Source: JAKFEW01 sp036675505 (GTDB taxonomy: Bacteria > Cyanobacteriota > Sericytochromatia > S15B-MN24 > JAQBPE01). Taken from it: a DNA stretch of 64,000 nt. The position numbers and the translations under genes are program-made. Every line of letters starts with the position of its first letter. Position 1 is the first letter of the stretch. The notes beneath the pieces are model-generated. The model was not told where the DNA came from, did not search any database, and saw only the letters and a list, made by a program, of their open reading frames with translations. The stretch spans positions 6,457-70,456 of the forward strand of contig JAKFEW010000102.1 of assembly GCA_036675505.1 (NCBI GenBank), read 5' to 3'. Shown piece by piece: positions 34,176 to 43,809 of this stretch.

Positions 34176-34239
34176 TGAGACGGCGGCTCGGACGCCGCCC
34201 GGCCCCAGTCTCGACCCGCCCCGACCCGAGGAGACGTGC

Positions 34240-36018
34240 ATGCTCGATTACCAGGCCTACCTGTCGGCCGCCCGTCGTAGCTACGTGGAGCAGGATCCGT
34301 CGCTCGCGAGCGTGCTCGCGACGACCGTCGCGCCCGAGTGGCGCGAATGGATGGCGCCGCGGCTCGCCGAGATCGGCCGCGCGGCCGCCACGCGCTGGAA
34401 CGACCTCGCGACGACGGCCAACGAGCAGACGCCGCGCCTGCGCAGCCACAACCGCTGGGGCGAGCGGATCGACGCCGTCGAGGTGCACCCGGCCTACGAC
34501 CAGCTGGCGCGCGAGGTCTACGAGGCCGGCGTGGTCTGGCCGCGGTTCAACCCGGTGCTGGGCGGCCAGAAGGCGCCGTGGGGCGTCGTCTTCACGATCG
34601 GCTACCTGCTGAGCCAGGCCGAGCAAGGGCTGTTCTGCCCGGTCTGCCTCACGGCCGGCACGGCCTGGCTGATCGAGCGCTTCTCGAGCGATGAACAGCG
34701 CGAGGCCTACCTGCCGCGCGTGGCCGCGCAGAGCTACGACGACCTCTGGGAAGGCGCCATGTTCCTCACCGAGAAGGCCGGCGGCTCGGACGTCGGCGCT
34801 GTCGAGACCACCGCGAAGCTGGTGGACGGCGAGTGGCGGCTCGCGGGCGACAAGTGGTTCTCGAGCAACGGCGGGCGCGCCAGGGCGATGATGGTGCTCG
34901 CCCGGCCCGAGGGCGCGGCCATGGGCACGCGTGGCCTGGGCCTCTTCCTCGTGCCGCTGCACCTCGCGGACGGCTCGCGCAACGCGATTCGCTTCCATCG
35001 CCTCAAGGACAAGCTGGGCACGAAGTCGATGCCGTCGGCCGAGCTCACCTTCGAGGGCGCCGTGGCCTACCCCGTGGGCGACATCACGCGCGGATTCAAC
35101 CACATGGCGGAGATGCTCAACCTCTCGCGGCTCTACAACGCTGTCGCGTCGGTCGGGAACATGCGGCGCACGCTGAACGAGGCGATCGCCTACACCCACG
35201 CCCGCACGGCGTTCGGCCACGTGATCGACAACTACCCGCTGGTGCGCGCCAAGCTCATCGAGCTCTCAGTGGAGCAAGAAGCCAGCTTCCGCCTGGTCTT
35301 CGAGGCGATCGCCTACCTCGACCGGCTCGAGGCCGGGCAGGGGCGGGAAGATCGGCGCGATGAGGCGGTGCTGCGCGTGCTCACGCCGATGGCGAAGTTC
35401 CATACCGGCCGCGAGGCGGTGGACGCGGCTTCGGCCGCCGCCGAGATCCTCGGCGGCAACGGCTACATCGAGGACTGGCCGATCGCGCGCTTCTTCCGCG
35501 ACGCCCAGGTGCTGCCGATCTGGGAGGGCACGACCAACATCCTGCTGCTCGACGTGCTGCGCGCCTTCGCCAAGGAGAGCGCGGGCCAGGCCTTGCTCTG
35601 CGACCTCGGCGAGCGGCTCGGCAAGCCGGTGCCGGCGGCGCTCGCGCACCTGCGCGAGGTGCTCGTGGGCGAGGTCGCGGATCTCGAGCACCACCTCGCG
35701 GCGCTCGGCGCCCTGCCGGACCCCGAGAAGTCCGTCCACGTGAAGGGTTGGGCCGATCGGGCCGTGCGCGCCTTCCAGGGCGTGCTGCTGCTCGCCACGG
35801 CGGCGGAAGACGTCGAGGCAGGCCGGGGGCGCGGCCTGCTGGTGCTGTCGAGCTTCGTCAGGCGCCACTACACGCCGACCGGCGCCGCCGGCTGGCGCAC
35901 GCGCCTCACGGCGCCGGCGCCGCACCTGGGCTTCGAGGCGATCGTGCGCGGCGAGGCGGTGAGTGCGGCCGAGGCCATTGAGCTGCTGCGCGGCGACCTC
36001 GCGGCCGCCGGACGCTGA
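34240..36018 (+). CDS. Acyl-CoA dehydrogenase, AidB-like
   Basis: The 592-aa flavoprotein has the acyl-CoA dehydrogenase marks FLTEKAGGSDVG, WRLAGDKWFSSN, DKLGTKSMPSAEL, the RTAFG helix and GGNGYIEDWPIARFFRDAQVLPIWEGTTNI. The length and the C-terminal extension of about 130 residues resemble the AidB subgroup more than short-chain dehydrogenases. It should oxidise an acyl-CoA with FAD; the substrate is unknown. I chose ATG 34240, which has GAGGAG seven bases before it, over ATG 34171, which lies in the inverted repeat. A GNAT gene follows after four bases. Confidence 0.88.
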   Translation: MLDYQAYLSAARRSYVEQDPSLASVLATTVAPEWREWMAPRLAEIGRAAATRWNDLATTANEQTPRLRSHNRWGERIDAVEVHPAYDQLAREVYEAGVVWPRFNPVLGGQKAPWGVVFTIGYLLSQAEQGLFCPVCLTAGTAWLIERFSSDEQREAYLPRVAAQSYDDLWEGAMFLTEKAGGSDVGAVETTAKLVDGEWRLAGDKWFSSNGGRARAMMVLARPEGAAMGTRGLGLFLVPLHLADGSRNAIRFHRLKDKLGTKSMPSAELTFEGAVAYPVGDITRGFNHMAEMLNLSRLYNAVASVGNMRRTLNEAIAYTHARTAFGHVIDNYPLVRAKLIELSVEQEASFRLVFEAIAYLDRLEAGQGREDRRDEAVLRVLTPMAKFHTGREAVDAASAAAEILGGNGYIEDWPIARFFRDAQVLPIWEGTTNILLLDVLRAFAKESAGQALLCDLGERLGKPVPAALAHLREVLVGEVADLEHHLAALGALPDPEKSVHVKGWADRAVRAFQGVLLLATAAEDVEAGRGRGLLVLSSFVRRHYTPTGAAGWRTRLTAPAPHLGFEAIVRGEAVSAAEAIELLRGDLAAAGR

Positions 36019-36022
36019 GGCG

Positions 36023-36862
36023 ATGACGGGCGCCCGGGCGGGGCTGAGCGCCGAAACGACGCCCAGCGCCGGGCTGACGCTCACAGCGACCGGCGTCGGC
36101 CGGCCGGGCTGGGCGGAGCTCCTGGCCTTCGTGGACGCGGCGACCGACCCGATCCACGACCTGTTGCTGCACGCCGACGTCGTCTCGGACCTCGGCCGCC
36201 TCTCGACCGTCTGGCTCGGCCGGAACGCGGAGGGCCGTCCCGTGACGGTGGCCTTCGCCTTCCCCCTGCACCGCGAGCGCCCGGCGCTCGGCGTGAAAGG
36301 CCTCACGGCCGCCGACGAGGCGGCCACGATCGACGCGCTGCGGGCCGCGGACGCCTGGACGCGCGGCTACGTGATCTGCCCCCACGCCCAGGTTCCGCTG
36401 TGGGCGGGCCACGGGCAGGCCGCGACGGGGATCGACGAGGCGCAGATGATCGTGCGGAGCCGGGATTGGCTGACGCCGGCAGCCGACCCGGCGGTGCGGC
36501 CGGGCTCGCTCGACGAGGTGGACGCCTTCTACCGGCGTTGCGGCGCCGAGGCCTGGAACCCGGCCCAGTTCTGGACCGGCCCCTATGTGGTCGCCGAGGT
36601 GGACGGCGCGATCGTCGCGGCGGCCGGCACGCACTTCGCCTACCCGGCGCTGGCGCAGGTGGGCAACGTGCTCACCGACCCGGCGCACCGCGGTCGCGGC
36701 TGGGCCAGGGCCTGTACTGCCGCGGTCGCGGCGGGGCTCGTGGCGCGCGGGCATGAGACGCTGAGCCTGTTCGTGGCGACGCAGAACGCGCCGGCGCTGC
36801 GGGTTTACGAGCGGCTGGGGTTCAAAGCGATTCGCACCCTCGCGGCGTTCGCCTGGAACTGA
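36023..36862 (+). CDS. GNAT family N-acetyltransferase
   Basis: The 279-aa protein has a C-terminal GNAT domain: VLTDPAHRGRGWARACTAAV (acetyl-CoA pyrophosphate loop, Arg-Gly-x-Gly region) and NAPALRVYERLGF (last helix). The N-terminal 140 residues look like a degenerate second domain of the type seen in tandem GNAT proteins. The acceptor is unknown. It follows the acyl-CoA dehydrogenase by four bases and is probably co-transcribed; it converges on the SDR gene. Confidence 0.85.
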   Translation: MTGARAGLSAETTPSAGLTLTATGVGRPGWAELLAFVDAATDPIHDLLLHADVVSDLGRLSTVWLGRNAEGRPVTVAFAFPLHRERPALGVKGLTAADEAATIDALRAADAWTRGYVICPHAQVPLWAGHGQAATGIDEAQMIVRSRDWLTPAADPAVRPGSLDEVDAFYRRCGAEAWNPAQFWTGPYVVAEVDGAIVAAAGTHFAYPALAQVGNVLTDPAHRGRGWARACTAAVAAGLVARGHETLSLFVATQNAPALRVYERLGFKAIRTLAAFAWN

Positions 36863-36878
36863 CCCGTCCCCGGGTGGC

Positions 36879-37664
36879 TCAGCTGCCCGCGCCCCACTTG
36901 AGCACCACGCCTGCCACCCGCGTCGCGACCTCGCGCGGCATCAGGCGCGACAGCGCCGCGCCGGCGGCGTTCAGCGGCCCCGGCACATGCACGGTCGTGC
37001 CGACGCGCAGGGCCGCCAGGCCTTCCGCCGCCACCGCCTCCGCGCTCATCATCGGCGCCCGCCGCACCACCGCGGGGTCGACGCCGGAATGGCCGTGGAT
37101 CTCGCTCTCGGTGTTGCCGGGGCAGAGGCAGAGCACCTTCACGCCGTGGGGCAGGCCCTCGGCCGCGAGGGCCTCGGAGAACGCCAGCACGTAGGCCTTG
37201 GTCGCCGCGTAGACCGCGAAGCCCGGGATGCCCTGGAAGGCCGCGAGCGAGGCGACATGGATGATGCCGCCCCGGCCGCGCGCACGCATGCCGGGGTAAA
37301 GCGCGTGCGAGACGGCCGTGAGCCCGGCGACGTTGACCGCGAGCATGGCCTCGATTTTCGCGCGCTCGGCCTCGTGGAAAGGACCGTAGTAGCCGACGCC
37401 GGCGTTGTTCACGAGCAGGTCCGGCGCGAGGCCGCGGGCGTCGAGTTCGGCGGCCAGCGCCTCGCCGGCGCCCGCCACGCCGACGTCGAGCGGGATCGAC
37501 TCGGTGCGCGCGCCGCGGGCCCGCAGGTCGGTCGCGAGCGCCTCGAGGCGGTCGGCGCGGCGCGCGACGAGCGCGACGTCGTGGCCATGCTCGACCAGCA
37601 GGCGGGCGAAGGCCTCGCCGATGCCGCTCGAGGCGCCGGTGACGACGGCGATGGGGCGGGTCAT
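36879..37664 (-). CDS. SDR family NAD(P)-dependent oxidoreductase
   Basis: The 261-aa classical short-chain dehydrogenase shows the Rossmann motif TGASSGIG, the NNAG motif in LLVNNAGVGYYG, the catalytic Ser in HVASLAAF and YAATKAY with the Tyr-x-x-x-Lys pair. ARRADRL after beta2 suggests NADP preference. Substrate unknown. Its ATG overlaps the stop of the large NHL lipoprotein as ATGA, so it is translated from the same message. Confidence 0.9.
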   Translation of the reverse strand: MTRPIAVVTGASSGIGEAFARLLVEHGHDVALVARRADRLEALATDLRARGARTESIPLDVGVAGAGEALAAELDARGLAPDLLVNNAGVGYYGPFHEAERAKIEAMLAVNVAGLTAVSHALYPGMRARGRGGIIHVASLAAFQGIPGFAVYAATKAYVLAFSEALAAEGLPHGVKVLCLCPGNTESEIHGHSGVDPAVVRRAPMMSAEAVAAEGLAALRVGTTVHVPGPLNAAGAALSRLMPREVATRVAGVVLKWGAGS

Positions 37665-40612
37665 TGCAGGGCCTCCTTGGGAATCAGCCGGACCTGGTTG
37701 GTGCCCGGATCGGCGACGACCAACGAGCCGTCGGGCTTCACGAGCAGCGCGAAGGGGATGATCAGCGCCTCGTCGGACGCCGGGTCCGTGAGGACCTGGC
37801 CGCCGGGGCCCGCGACGATGGTCACGCGGCCGTCCGGGGTGATTTTCCGGATGCGCGCGGGCAGATCGGGAAGCAACGCGGCGAGCTCCGAGGTCGAGCC
37901 GTCGAGGCCGAAATCCTTGAAGTTGCGCGTGCCGAGCTCGCCGACGTAGAGCGCGCCCGCCGCATCCGCCGCGAGCGAGATCGGCAGCGCAAAGGCCACC
38001 TCCAGGGCCGTGGTCAGCTCGGCCGCGGCCGGGCCCGCAAGCAGGCCGGCCACGCCGGCGCCGGCGTAGGTGGTGATCACGCCCGCCGGATCGATCCGGC
38101 GGATGCGGCAGTTGCCCACGTCGGCGACGAACAGGTTGCCGGCCGGATCGTAGGCGAGGCTGGCCGGGCCTGAGAGCAACGCCTGGGAGGCCGGGCCGCC
38201 ATCGCCGGCGTCGCCGCTCAGCTTCTTGCCGTCGGTGAGGATCGAGCCGGCCAGCAGCCGCACCTGGCCGTCGGCCTGCTGCTTGAAGATCTGGTGGCGG
38301 GCCTGGTCACAGAAGGCGAGCAGGCCGTCGGGCCCCACGGCCAGGCCCGCGGGGTGCTCCAGGCTGAAGGTGGGCGGAAGCAAGGTCGCATCCGGGAAGC
38401 GCTTGCCGGTGGCGAGCCGGTCGGTGCCGACCACCGTCGCGATCGTTCCGTCAGGCCCGACGCGCCGGATGCGCTCGTTGCCGGTGTCCGCGATCCAGAG
38501 CACGCCGTCCCGCGAGGCGATCGAGAAGGGCGTGCTGAGCCGCCCGCCCGCGGCGGGGCCGCCATCGCCAGCGAAGCCCCTTTCACCGCCCACCACCGTC
38601 GTCAGGCTCTGGCCGTCGAAGCGGCGCACGACGTGGCCCGCGCCTTCCGCGATCAGCAGCCGCCCCTGCGCGTCGAGCGCCAGGCCGAACGGGTTGTTCA
38701 CGGCCAGCGCATCGCCCGCGCCGGCACGGTAGAGGCCGCGCAGGCCGGCGACGGTCGTGATCGTGCCGTCGGCCGCGATCGCCCGGTAGACGGCGTTGCC
38801 GCGGTCCGCAAACACCACGCGCCCGTCGGCGGCCAGGAACAGGCCGGTCGGCTCGCTGAGCTGGGCCGTCGCGGCCGGGCCGCCGTCGCCCTCGAACCCC
38901 GATCGCCCGGTGCCCGCGTAAACCGTCTTCGCGAGGTCGGCGGCCGCGAGCCGCCAGATGCGGTGTCCCTGGTCTTCGGCCACCAGCAGGCCTTCCGGCG
39001 TCCAGAGCAGATCGGCGTGGTCGTCGAACTGCATGCCCGAGAGCACGACCTCCCAGTCGGCGCCCGGCCGCTTGCGCGCGAGCCGGCCGTCCTCGACGCG
39101 CCGACCGCTCGCTTCGTCATGCACGAGCTCGGAGACGGCGGCCCAGATCGTGCCGTCCGGCGCGATCGCGAGGCCGTTCAGCGATCCCTTGCCGAAGACC
39201 GCCTCGGGCGCCTGGACCTCGCCGAGCACGCCGCGGGCGTCGACCGTCAGCAGGCGCGAGCGCTGGTTGGCCTTGCCGGCCCGCTCAGCGACGTAGAGCA
39301 GGCCATCCGGGCCCCAGGCGATCGCCGCCGGGAACAGCGACGTCTCGGTCGCCTGGCCGCCGACGGCCCCATGGCCGCCGCGGCCGTTGCCGGCCACCGG
39401 CTCGGGCGCGCCGCGGCCCAGGCGCACGACCCGATCGCCGACCTCCTGGACCGCGTAGAGCGCGCCGTCCGGCCCGCGCCGCAGCGCGACCACGCCGGGC
39501 ACGGCGTACCCGAGCTCGCTGGCCGCGGAGGGCGCGGCGAACGTGGCGATCGTGCCGTCCGGTGCGACCCGCCGGATGCGGCCCACGACGCCCTCGGCGA
39601 GCAGCAGGTCGCCGTTGGCGTCGGCCGCGACCGCCACGGGCATCGTGAGCGGCACCTCGGTGGCCTTCCGGCCCGTGCCGAGGTCCTTCTGGCCGAGCAG
39701 GAGGATCGACTCGATGCGGTCGAGCGTGGCCTTGAGCGGGGCCACGCGGGCCTTGAGCCCGTCGACGGCCGACCCGATCGCGGCCGCCTCGTAGGCCGGC
39801 GCTTCCGCGGCGGTGCGCAAGGCGGCGCCCATCTCGCGCTTGAGGGCGTCGACTTCGCGCGCCGGCAGCTTGGCGTAGACCCCCGGCTCGTTCTTCACGA
39901 AGCGGTCGAGCACGTAGGTCGCGCCGAGCGTGGCGGGCGTGTCGATGTCGAGCTCGCGGGCGATCTCGGTGCCGCCCGGGTTCGGCACCAGCGCCCGCAG
40001 CTCGCCGCCGCGCAGCGCGCCGCCCTGGTGCACGACCACGCGCAGCACGAGATTTTCCGCCGGCAGCTGGCCCTCGAAGCGGTAGGCGCCCGTGGCGTCG
40101 GACTTGAGGCGGATCGGTCCGCCGGCGTTGGCGAGCGGCCGGCCAGCGCCGTCGAGCAACTCGATCTCGGCGTCGGCCAGCGCCGCCTCGCGCAGCTCAC
40201 CCGCCTGGCCGAGCCGGTACTTGGTCTTGCCGATCAGGCTCGCGCCACCGTCGCCGATCAGGCTCGCGCCACCGTCGCCGATCAGCGCCCCGCCGTTGTT
40301 CGCGACCAGCCCGACGCCCTTGTCGGAGATGAGGCTGGCGCCGGCGTCGCCGATCACGGTGCCGCCGTTGTTGCTGACGACCCCCGCGCCGCGGTCCGCG
40401 ATCAGCTTCACCTTGCCGATCAGGCGGGCTGCCACCAGCACGTCCTGGGCGCCCAGCATACGCACGCCCGCGGCCTGTGGCCGCGCGCCGGCCTTGGGCT
40501 TGCCGGGGCCGCTCGTGGGCGCGACCTTCACGCCGCCGGGCCCCTGGCAGGCGGCCACGACCAACGCGCCGATCAGGGCGACTGCCGTCGCGTGTCCACG
40601 AGCTCGTGCCAT
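37661..40612 (-). CDS. NHL-repeat lipoprotein with octapeptide repeat region
   Basis: The 983-aa protein has a signal peptide ending in VVAAC (lipobox, Cys22). Residues 64-131 consist of octapeptide repeats such as GVVSNNGG, ALIGDGGA and SLIGDGGA between LIGKVKLI and LIGKTK. A carboxypeptidase-regulatory-like beta domain (about 140-215) and a helical region (to about 305) follow. The remaining two thirds is one or more NHL beta-propellers with units like VRRVAPDGTI, GFAGDGGPAA and LAVGPDGLL. It is probably displayed on the cell surface for binding carbohydrate or protein partners; that is inference. It is a paralogue of the gene at 40654-43809. Confidence 0.85.
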   Translation of the reverse strand: MARARGHATAVALIGALVVAACQGPGGVKVAPTSGPGKPKAGARPQAAGVRMLGAQDVLVAARLIGKVKLIADRGAGVVSNNGGTVIGDAGASLISDKGVGLVANNGGALIGDGGASLIGDGGASLIGKTKYRLGQAGELREAALADAEIELLDGAGRPLANAGGPIRLKSDATGAYRFEGQLPAENLVLRVVVHQGGALRGGELRALVPNPGGTEIARELDIDTPATLGATYVLDRFVKNEPGVYAKLPAREVDALKREMGAALRTAAEAPAYEAAAIGSAVDGLKARVAPLKATLDRIESILLLGQKDLGTGRKATEVPLTMPVAVAADANGDLLLAEGVVGRIRRVAPDGTIATFAAPSAASELGYAVPGVVALRRGPDGALYAVQEVGDRVVRLGRGAPEPVAGNGRGGHGAVGGQATETSLFPAAIAWGPDGLLYVAERAGKANQRSRLLTVDARGVLGEVQAPEAVFGKGSLNGLAIAPDGTIWAAVSELVHDEASGRRVEDGRLARKRPGADWEVVLSGMQFDDHADLLWTPEGLLVAEDQGHRIWRLAAADLAKTVYAGTGRSGFEGDGGPAATAQLSEPTGLFLAADGRVVFADRGNAVYRAIAADGTITTVAGLRGLYRAGAGDALAVNNPFGLALDAQGRLLIAEGAGHVVRRFDGQSLTTVVGGERGFAGDGGPAAGGRLSTPFSIASRDGVLWIADTGNERIRRVGPDGTIATVVGTDRLATGKRFPDATLLPPTFSLEHPAGLAVGPDGLLAFCDQARHQIFKQQADGQVRLLAGSILTDGKKLSGDAGDGGPASQALLSGPASLAYDPAGNLFVADVGNCRIRRIDPAGVITTYAGAGVAGLLAGPAAAELTTALEVAFALPISLAADAAGALYVGELGTRNFKDFGLDGSTSELAALLPDLPARIRKITPDGRVTIVAGPGGQVLTDPASDEALIIPFALLVKPDGSLVVADPGTNQVRLIPKEALQ
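40220..40423 (-). repeat. Octapeptide-coding repeat tract in the 983-aa lipoprotein
   Basis: About eight 24-base units encode (A/G)x(L/V)(I/V)(S/G)(N/D)xG-type octapeptides. Two adjacent units, 40231-40254 and 40255-40278, are identical over 24 bases. Confidence 0.7.
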
Positions 40613-40653
40613 CGCCGGGATCCTCCGCCTGCCTCTTATACCCTGAAAAGGGC

Positions 40654-43600
40654 TCAGAAGCTGCCGGCAGGGATGATGCGGACCTGGTTGTTCGCGGCAT
40701 CCGCGATCACCAGCCGGCCCTGGCGGTCGACCAGCAGGCCCATCGGCAGCCCGAGCGGGTCCTCGCCGTCGGTGCCGTTGAGGAACTTGCCGCCGGGCCC
40801 GGCGAGCACCGTCATCGAGCCGTCGGGGGCGATCTTGCGGATGCGCGCCGGGATCGTCTTGGGGATCAAAGCCATCTGGGGCGCGGCCGGGAAGATGCCG
40901 ATCGCGCCGAGCTGCTTGGTGCCGAGCTCGCCGACGTAGAGGCTGCCGTCGGGCCCCACGGCCAGGGCCACCGGGAGCGCCAGGGTCTGCGCCGTGGCGG
41001 GGCTGCCGTCGGCGATCGGCACCTCGCCGCCGAGGAGCACGGCGAGCGAGGTCTCGCGGCTGGTGCCGGCCACGGTGGTGATCGTGCCCGCGCGGTCGAC
41101 CTTGCGTACCCGCAGGTTGAAGAGGTCCGCGATGAAGAGGTTGCCGGCGGGGTCGAACGCGAGGCCGACCGGCGTGGAGAACTTGGCCGCGGTGGCCGGG
41201 CCGCCGTCGCCGCCGTCGTCCGGCGCCGGGTTGCCGGCGCCGGTCGAGAGGGCGCCGGCCACGACCTCGACCTGGCCGCTGGCGTTGAGGCGCAGCACGC
41301 GGTGGTGGGTCATCGAGGAGAAGTAGACCAGGCCCTCGGGCGAGACGGCCATCGCGCTGGCGGCGCCGACGTTGACGTTGGGGTCCGAGGGCGAAGTCGT
41401 GAGCAGCGGCGTGGTGTCCTTGCCCAGGCCCGCCGCCGTGCTGATCGTGCCGTCGGCCGCCACGCGGCGGACGCGGTGGTTGCCGTGGTCGCCGATGTAG
41501 AGCGCGCCGCCCGTGAACGCGATGCCGGTCGGCTCGGCCAGGCGGGCCGCGAGCGCCGGGCCGCCGTCACCCGCGAAGCCGCGCTCGGTGCCGGCCACGA
41601 GCTGGAGCGCGCTGCCGTCGTAACGCTTGATCGTGTTGCCGCCATTCTCGCTGAAGAGCAGCTGGCCCGCGGCGTCCAGCGCGACGCCGGTCGGCGCGTT
41701 CAGCGAAAGGCGCGACGCGTCGCCGGTCTGGGACGCGCCGGTGATGCCCGCGACCGTGCGGATCACCCCGTCCGCCCGACCGCCCTCGATCGCCCGCACG
41801 CATCCGTTGCCGTAGTCGGCCACGTACAACGTGCCGTCGGCCGCACGCCACAGGCCCGCGGGCTGGTTCAGGCTGGCCGCCGCGGCTGCGCCGCCATCGC
41901 CCGCGAAGCCGGCCTGGCCGGTGCCGGCGACGGTCTGCCGTGCGCCGTCCGCGCCCACCTTCGAGAGGCGGTGGCCCTTGTCCTCGGAGAGCCAGACGCC
42001 GCCGTCGGGTGCGGCCGCGAGCGCGGCCTGGGCGCCGAGTTGGAGGCCTGTCGCGACCTGCTCCCACGTCCCGCCCGGGCGCTTGCGCAGCAAGGAGCCG
42101 AGCTGATCCGGCGCGTCCGGGCGCTTGCCGACGGCCGCCCACAGCGTGCCGTCGGCCGTGACGGCCAGGCCGCGGGTGGCCCCGTCCGTCCAGGCGGCCT
42201 CGCCGTTGCCGATGCGCCGCAGCGTGCCGTCGCGCAGGCGCTCGTAGATGCGCCCGGGCGTGCCGACCGCCTCGCCTTCGACCGTCCCGCTCTCGGCCAG
42301 GTACAGCGTGCCGTCCGGCCCGAAGGCCAGGCAACTGGGGTTGAGCGCGGCGTCTACAGCCATCAGGCCGTTCGCCTCCTGGGTGCCGTCCTGCACCCGC
42401 GGCAGGCCGGCGTTGCCCGCGACCACCTCGAGCGTGTTGGTCGGGCCGATGCGCCGGATGCGGCGGGACTTGGGCTCGACGACGTAGAGCAGGCCATCCG
42501 GGCCGACCGCCATGTCGTCGATCGCGGCGAAGGCGTCGGCGATCAGCCCGCCGTCCGGCGCGACGAGCGTGTGGATCGCGCCCTGGCCGTCGACCTCGCG
42601 CACGCGCCCGAGCACCGCTTCGCCCACGAAGAACCCGCCAGCAGCGGTGCCTGCGACGGCCACCGGGTAGGCCAGCGCCACGGTGTTCGCAGGCAGCCCG
42701 GCGCCCAGATTCGCCTGGCCGAGCGTGAGCAGCTTCTCGATGCGCACGAGCGTCGCGTCGAGCGCCGTGTCCTGGCCGCGCAGGCCCTCGACCGCCTGGA
42801 CCAGGTCGGCGGCCTTGTAGGTGGGCGGTCCCGCGAGCCGCCCGCGCGCGGCGTCCAGGTCGCGGTGCAGCGCGGCGTCTTCCGCCCCCGGCAGGCGCTC
42901 GTATACGTCCTGCTTGCCCTTCACGTACTTCTCGAGCACGTACGCCGAGCCGAGCGTCGAGGCCGTGTCGATGTCGACAGCGCTCGGCCCGCCCGCGCTC
43001 CGGCCGTCCCGGGTGAGGAAAGCGCGCAGCTCGCCGCCCGCGGCGACGTCGTCGGCGAGCCGGATGCGCAGCACGAGGTTCTCGTTCGGCAGCGGCGTGG
43101 TGAGCGCGTACTGGCCGTTGGCGTCGGTGCGCGCGACGATCGGCTTGCCGTCCGGGCCCACCAGCCGGTTGCCGGCCGCGTCGAAGACCTCGACCCAGGC
43201 GTCCGCGAGCGCGGCTTCGGTGGGGGCGCCGATGGCCTGCAGCAGCGCCCACTTGGTCTTGCCGATGAGGCCCGAGCCGCCGTCGCTCACGAGGCCGCCG
43301 CCGTTGTTGCTGATGAGGCCCGAGCCGCCGTCGCTGACCAGGCCGCCGCTGTTGTTGCCGATCAGCCCGGCGGCGTTGTTGCTGACGATGCCGTTGCCCT
43401 TGTCCGAGATGAGCTTGACCTTGCCGATCAACTGGGCCGTCTCGCCGGCGGTGGACACGACGCGCGTGGGCGGCGGCGTGTCGAGGGCGAGGCCGAGGCC
43501 GGGGCCGACCAGCAGGCCGCCGCCCGGCGCGAGGGCGGACGAGCCGCCCGCGCTGGTGCCGCCTGCCTGGCCGCCCGCCTGGGTCCCGCCGGCGGCCTTC

Positions 43601-43809
43601 TCGTCGCCCTTCGGCACGATCGCGCTGCCGCCGCCGCTCTTCGCGCCGCCCGGCGTGGCCGTGCGACCGGCGCGCTTGGCGGAAACGGCGCCCGCGCGAT
43701 CGCCGCCCCCGGTCGGACCGGTGGCGCTGGGCGGCTGGCAGCCGGTGGCCGCGGCGAGGGCCACGGTGAGCGCCAGACCGACGAGCTGGGTGGGCGTTGC
43801 GCGGACCAA
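40654..43809 (-). CDS. NHL-repeat lipoprotein with octapeptide repeat region (paralogue)
   Basis: The 1051-aa protein begins at TTG 43809 (GAGGGGA upstream) with a signal peptide and lipobox Cys24 (ATGC). A Gly/Ala/Thr-rich linker to about residue 125 leads to octapeptide repeats at 127-186 (GLIGNNSG, GLVSDGGS, GLISNNGG and others). A carboxypeptidase-like beta domain (about 195-275), a helical stretch and NHL propeller units (GFAGDGGAAAAAS, IRKIAPDGSM, LAVGPDGSL) follow. Domain order matches the 983-aa protein throughout, so they are tandem duplicates 41 bases apart. A surface-exposed adhesion or binding role is likely but unproven. Confidence 0.85.
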   Translation of the reverse strand: MVRATPTQLVGLALTVALAAATGCQPPSATGPTGGGDRAGAVSAKRAGRTATPGGAKSGGGSAIVPKGDEKAAGGTQAGGQAGGTSAGGSSALAPGGGLLVGPGLGLALDTPPPTRVVSTAGETAQLIGKVKLISDKGNGIVSNNAAGLIGNNSGGLVSDGGSGLISNNGGGLVSDGGSGLIGKTKWALLQAIGAPTEAALADAWVEVFDAAGNRLVGPDGKPIVARTDANGQYALTTPLPNENLVLRIRLADDVAAGGELRAFLTRDGRSAGGPSAVDIDTASTLGSAYVLEKYVKGKQDVYERLPGAEDAALHRDLDAARGRLAGPPTYKAADLVQAVEGLRGQDTALDATLVRIEKLLTLGQANLGAGLPANTVALAYPVAVAGTAAGGFFVGEAVLGRVREVDGQGAIHTLVAPDGGLIADAFAAIDDMAVGPDGLLYVVEPKSRRIRRIGPTNTLEVVAGNAGLPRVQDGTQEANGLMAVDAALNPSCLAFGPDGTLYLAESGTVEGEAVGTPGRIYERLRDGTLRRIGNGEAAWTDGATRGLAVTADGTLWAAVGKRPDAPDQLGSLLRKRPGGTWEQVATGLQLGAQAALAAAPDGGVWLSEDKGHRLSKVGADGARQTVAGTGQAGFAGDGGAAAAASLNQPAGLWRAADGTLYVADYGNGCVRAIEGGRADGVIRTVAGITGASQTGDASRLSLNAPTGVALDAAGQLLFSENGGNTIKRYDGSALQLVAGTERGFAGDGGPALAARLAEPTGIAFTGGALYIGDHGNHRVRRVAADGTISTAAGLGKDTTPLLTTSPSDPNVNVGAASAMAVSPEGLVYFSSMTHHRVLRLNASGQVEVVAGALSTGAGNPAPDDGGDGGPATAAKFSTPVGLAFDPAGNLFIADLFNLRVRKVDRAGTITTVAGTSRETSLAVLLGGEVPIADGSPATAQTLALPVALAVGPDGSLYVGELGTKQLGAIGIFPAAPQMALIPKTIPARIRKIAPDGSMTVLAGPGGKFLNGTDGEDPLGLPMGLLVDRQGRLVIADAANNQVRIIPAGSF
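43252..43431 (-). repeat. Octapeptide-coding repeat tract in the 1051-aa lipoprotein
   Basis: Seven or so 24-base units encode alternating NNG- and DGG-type octapeptides; adjacent pairs form a higher 48-base period that recurs almost exactly. Confidence 0.7.

Larger units (their letters stand above)
33858..34239. other. Complex non-coding stretch upstream of the acyl-CoA dehydrogenase
   Basis: These 382 bases contain a 21-codon ORF with a good ribosome site, a three-codon ORF with AGGAGG, a GC-rich hairpin, and two perfect inverted repeats that interleave. No longer credible gene is present. The right half (34080-34180) is AT-rich. Confidence 0.6.

Noticed and set aside
43252..43431. Possible CRISPR array from regular 24/48-base repeats
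   Set aside because: The repeats are contiguous without unique spacers, are in frame inside a lipoprotein gene and encode an octapeptide; no cas gene is present.
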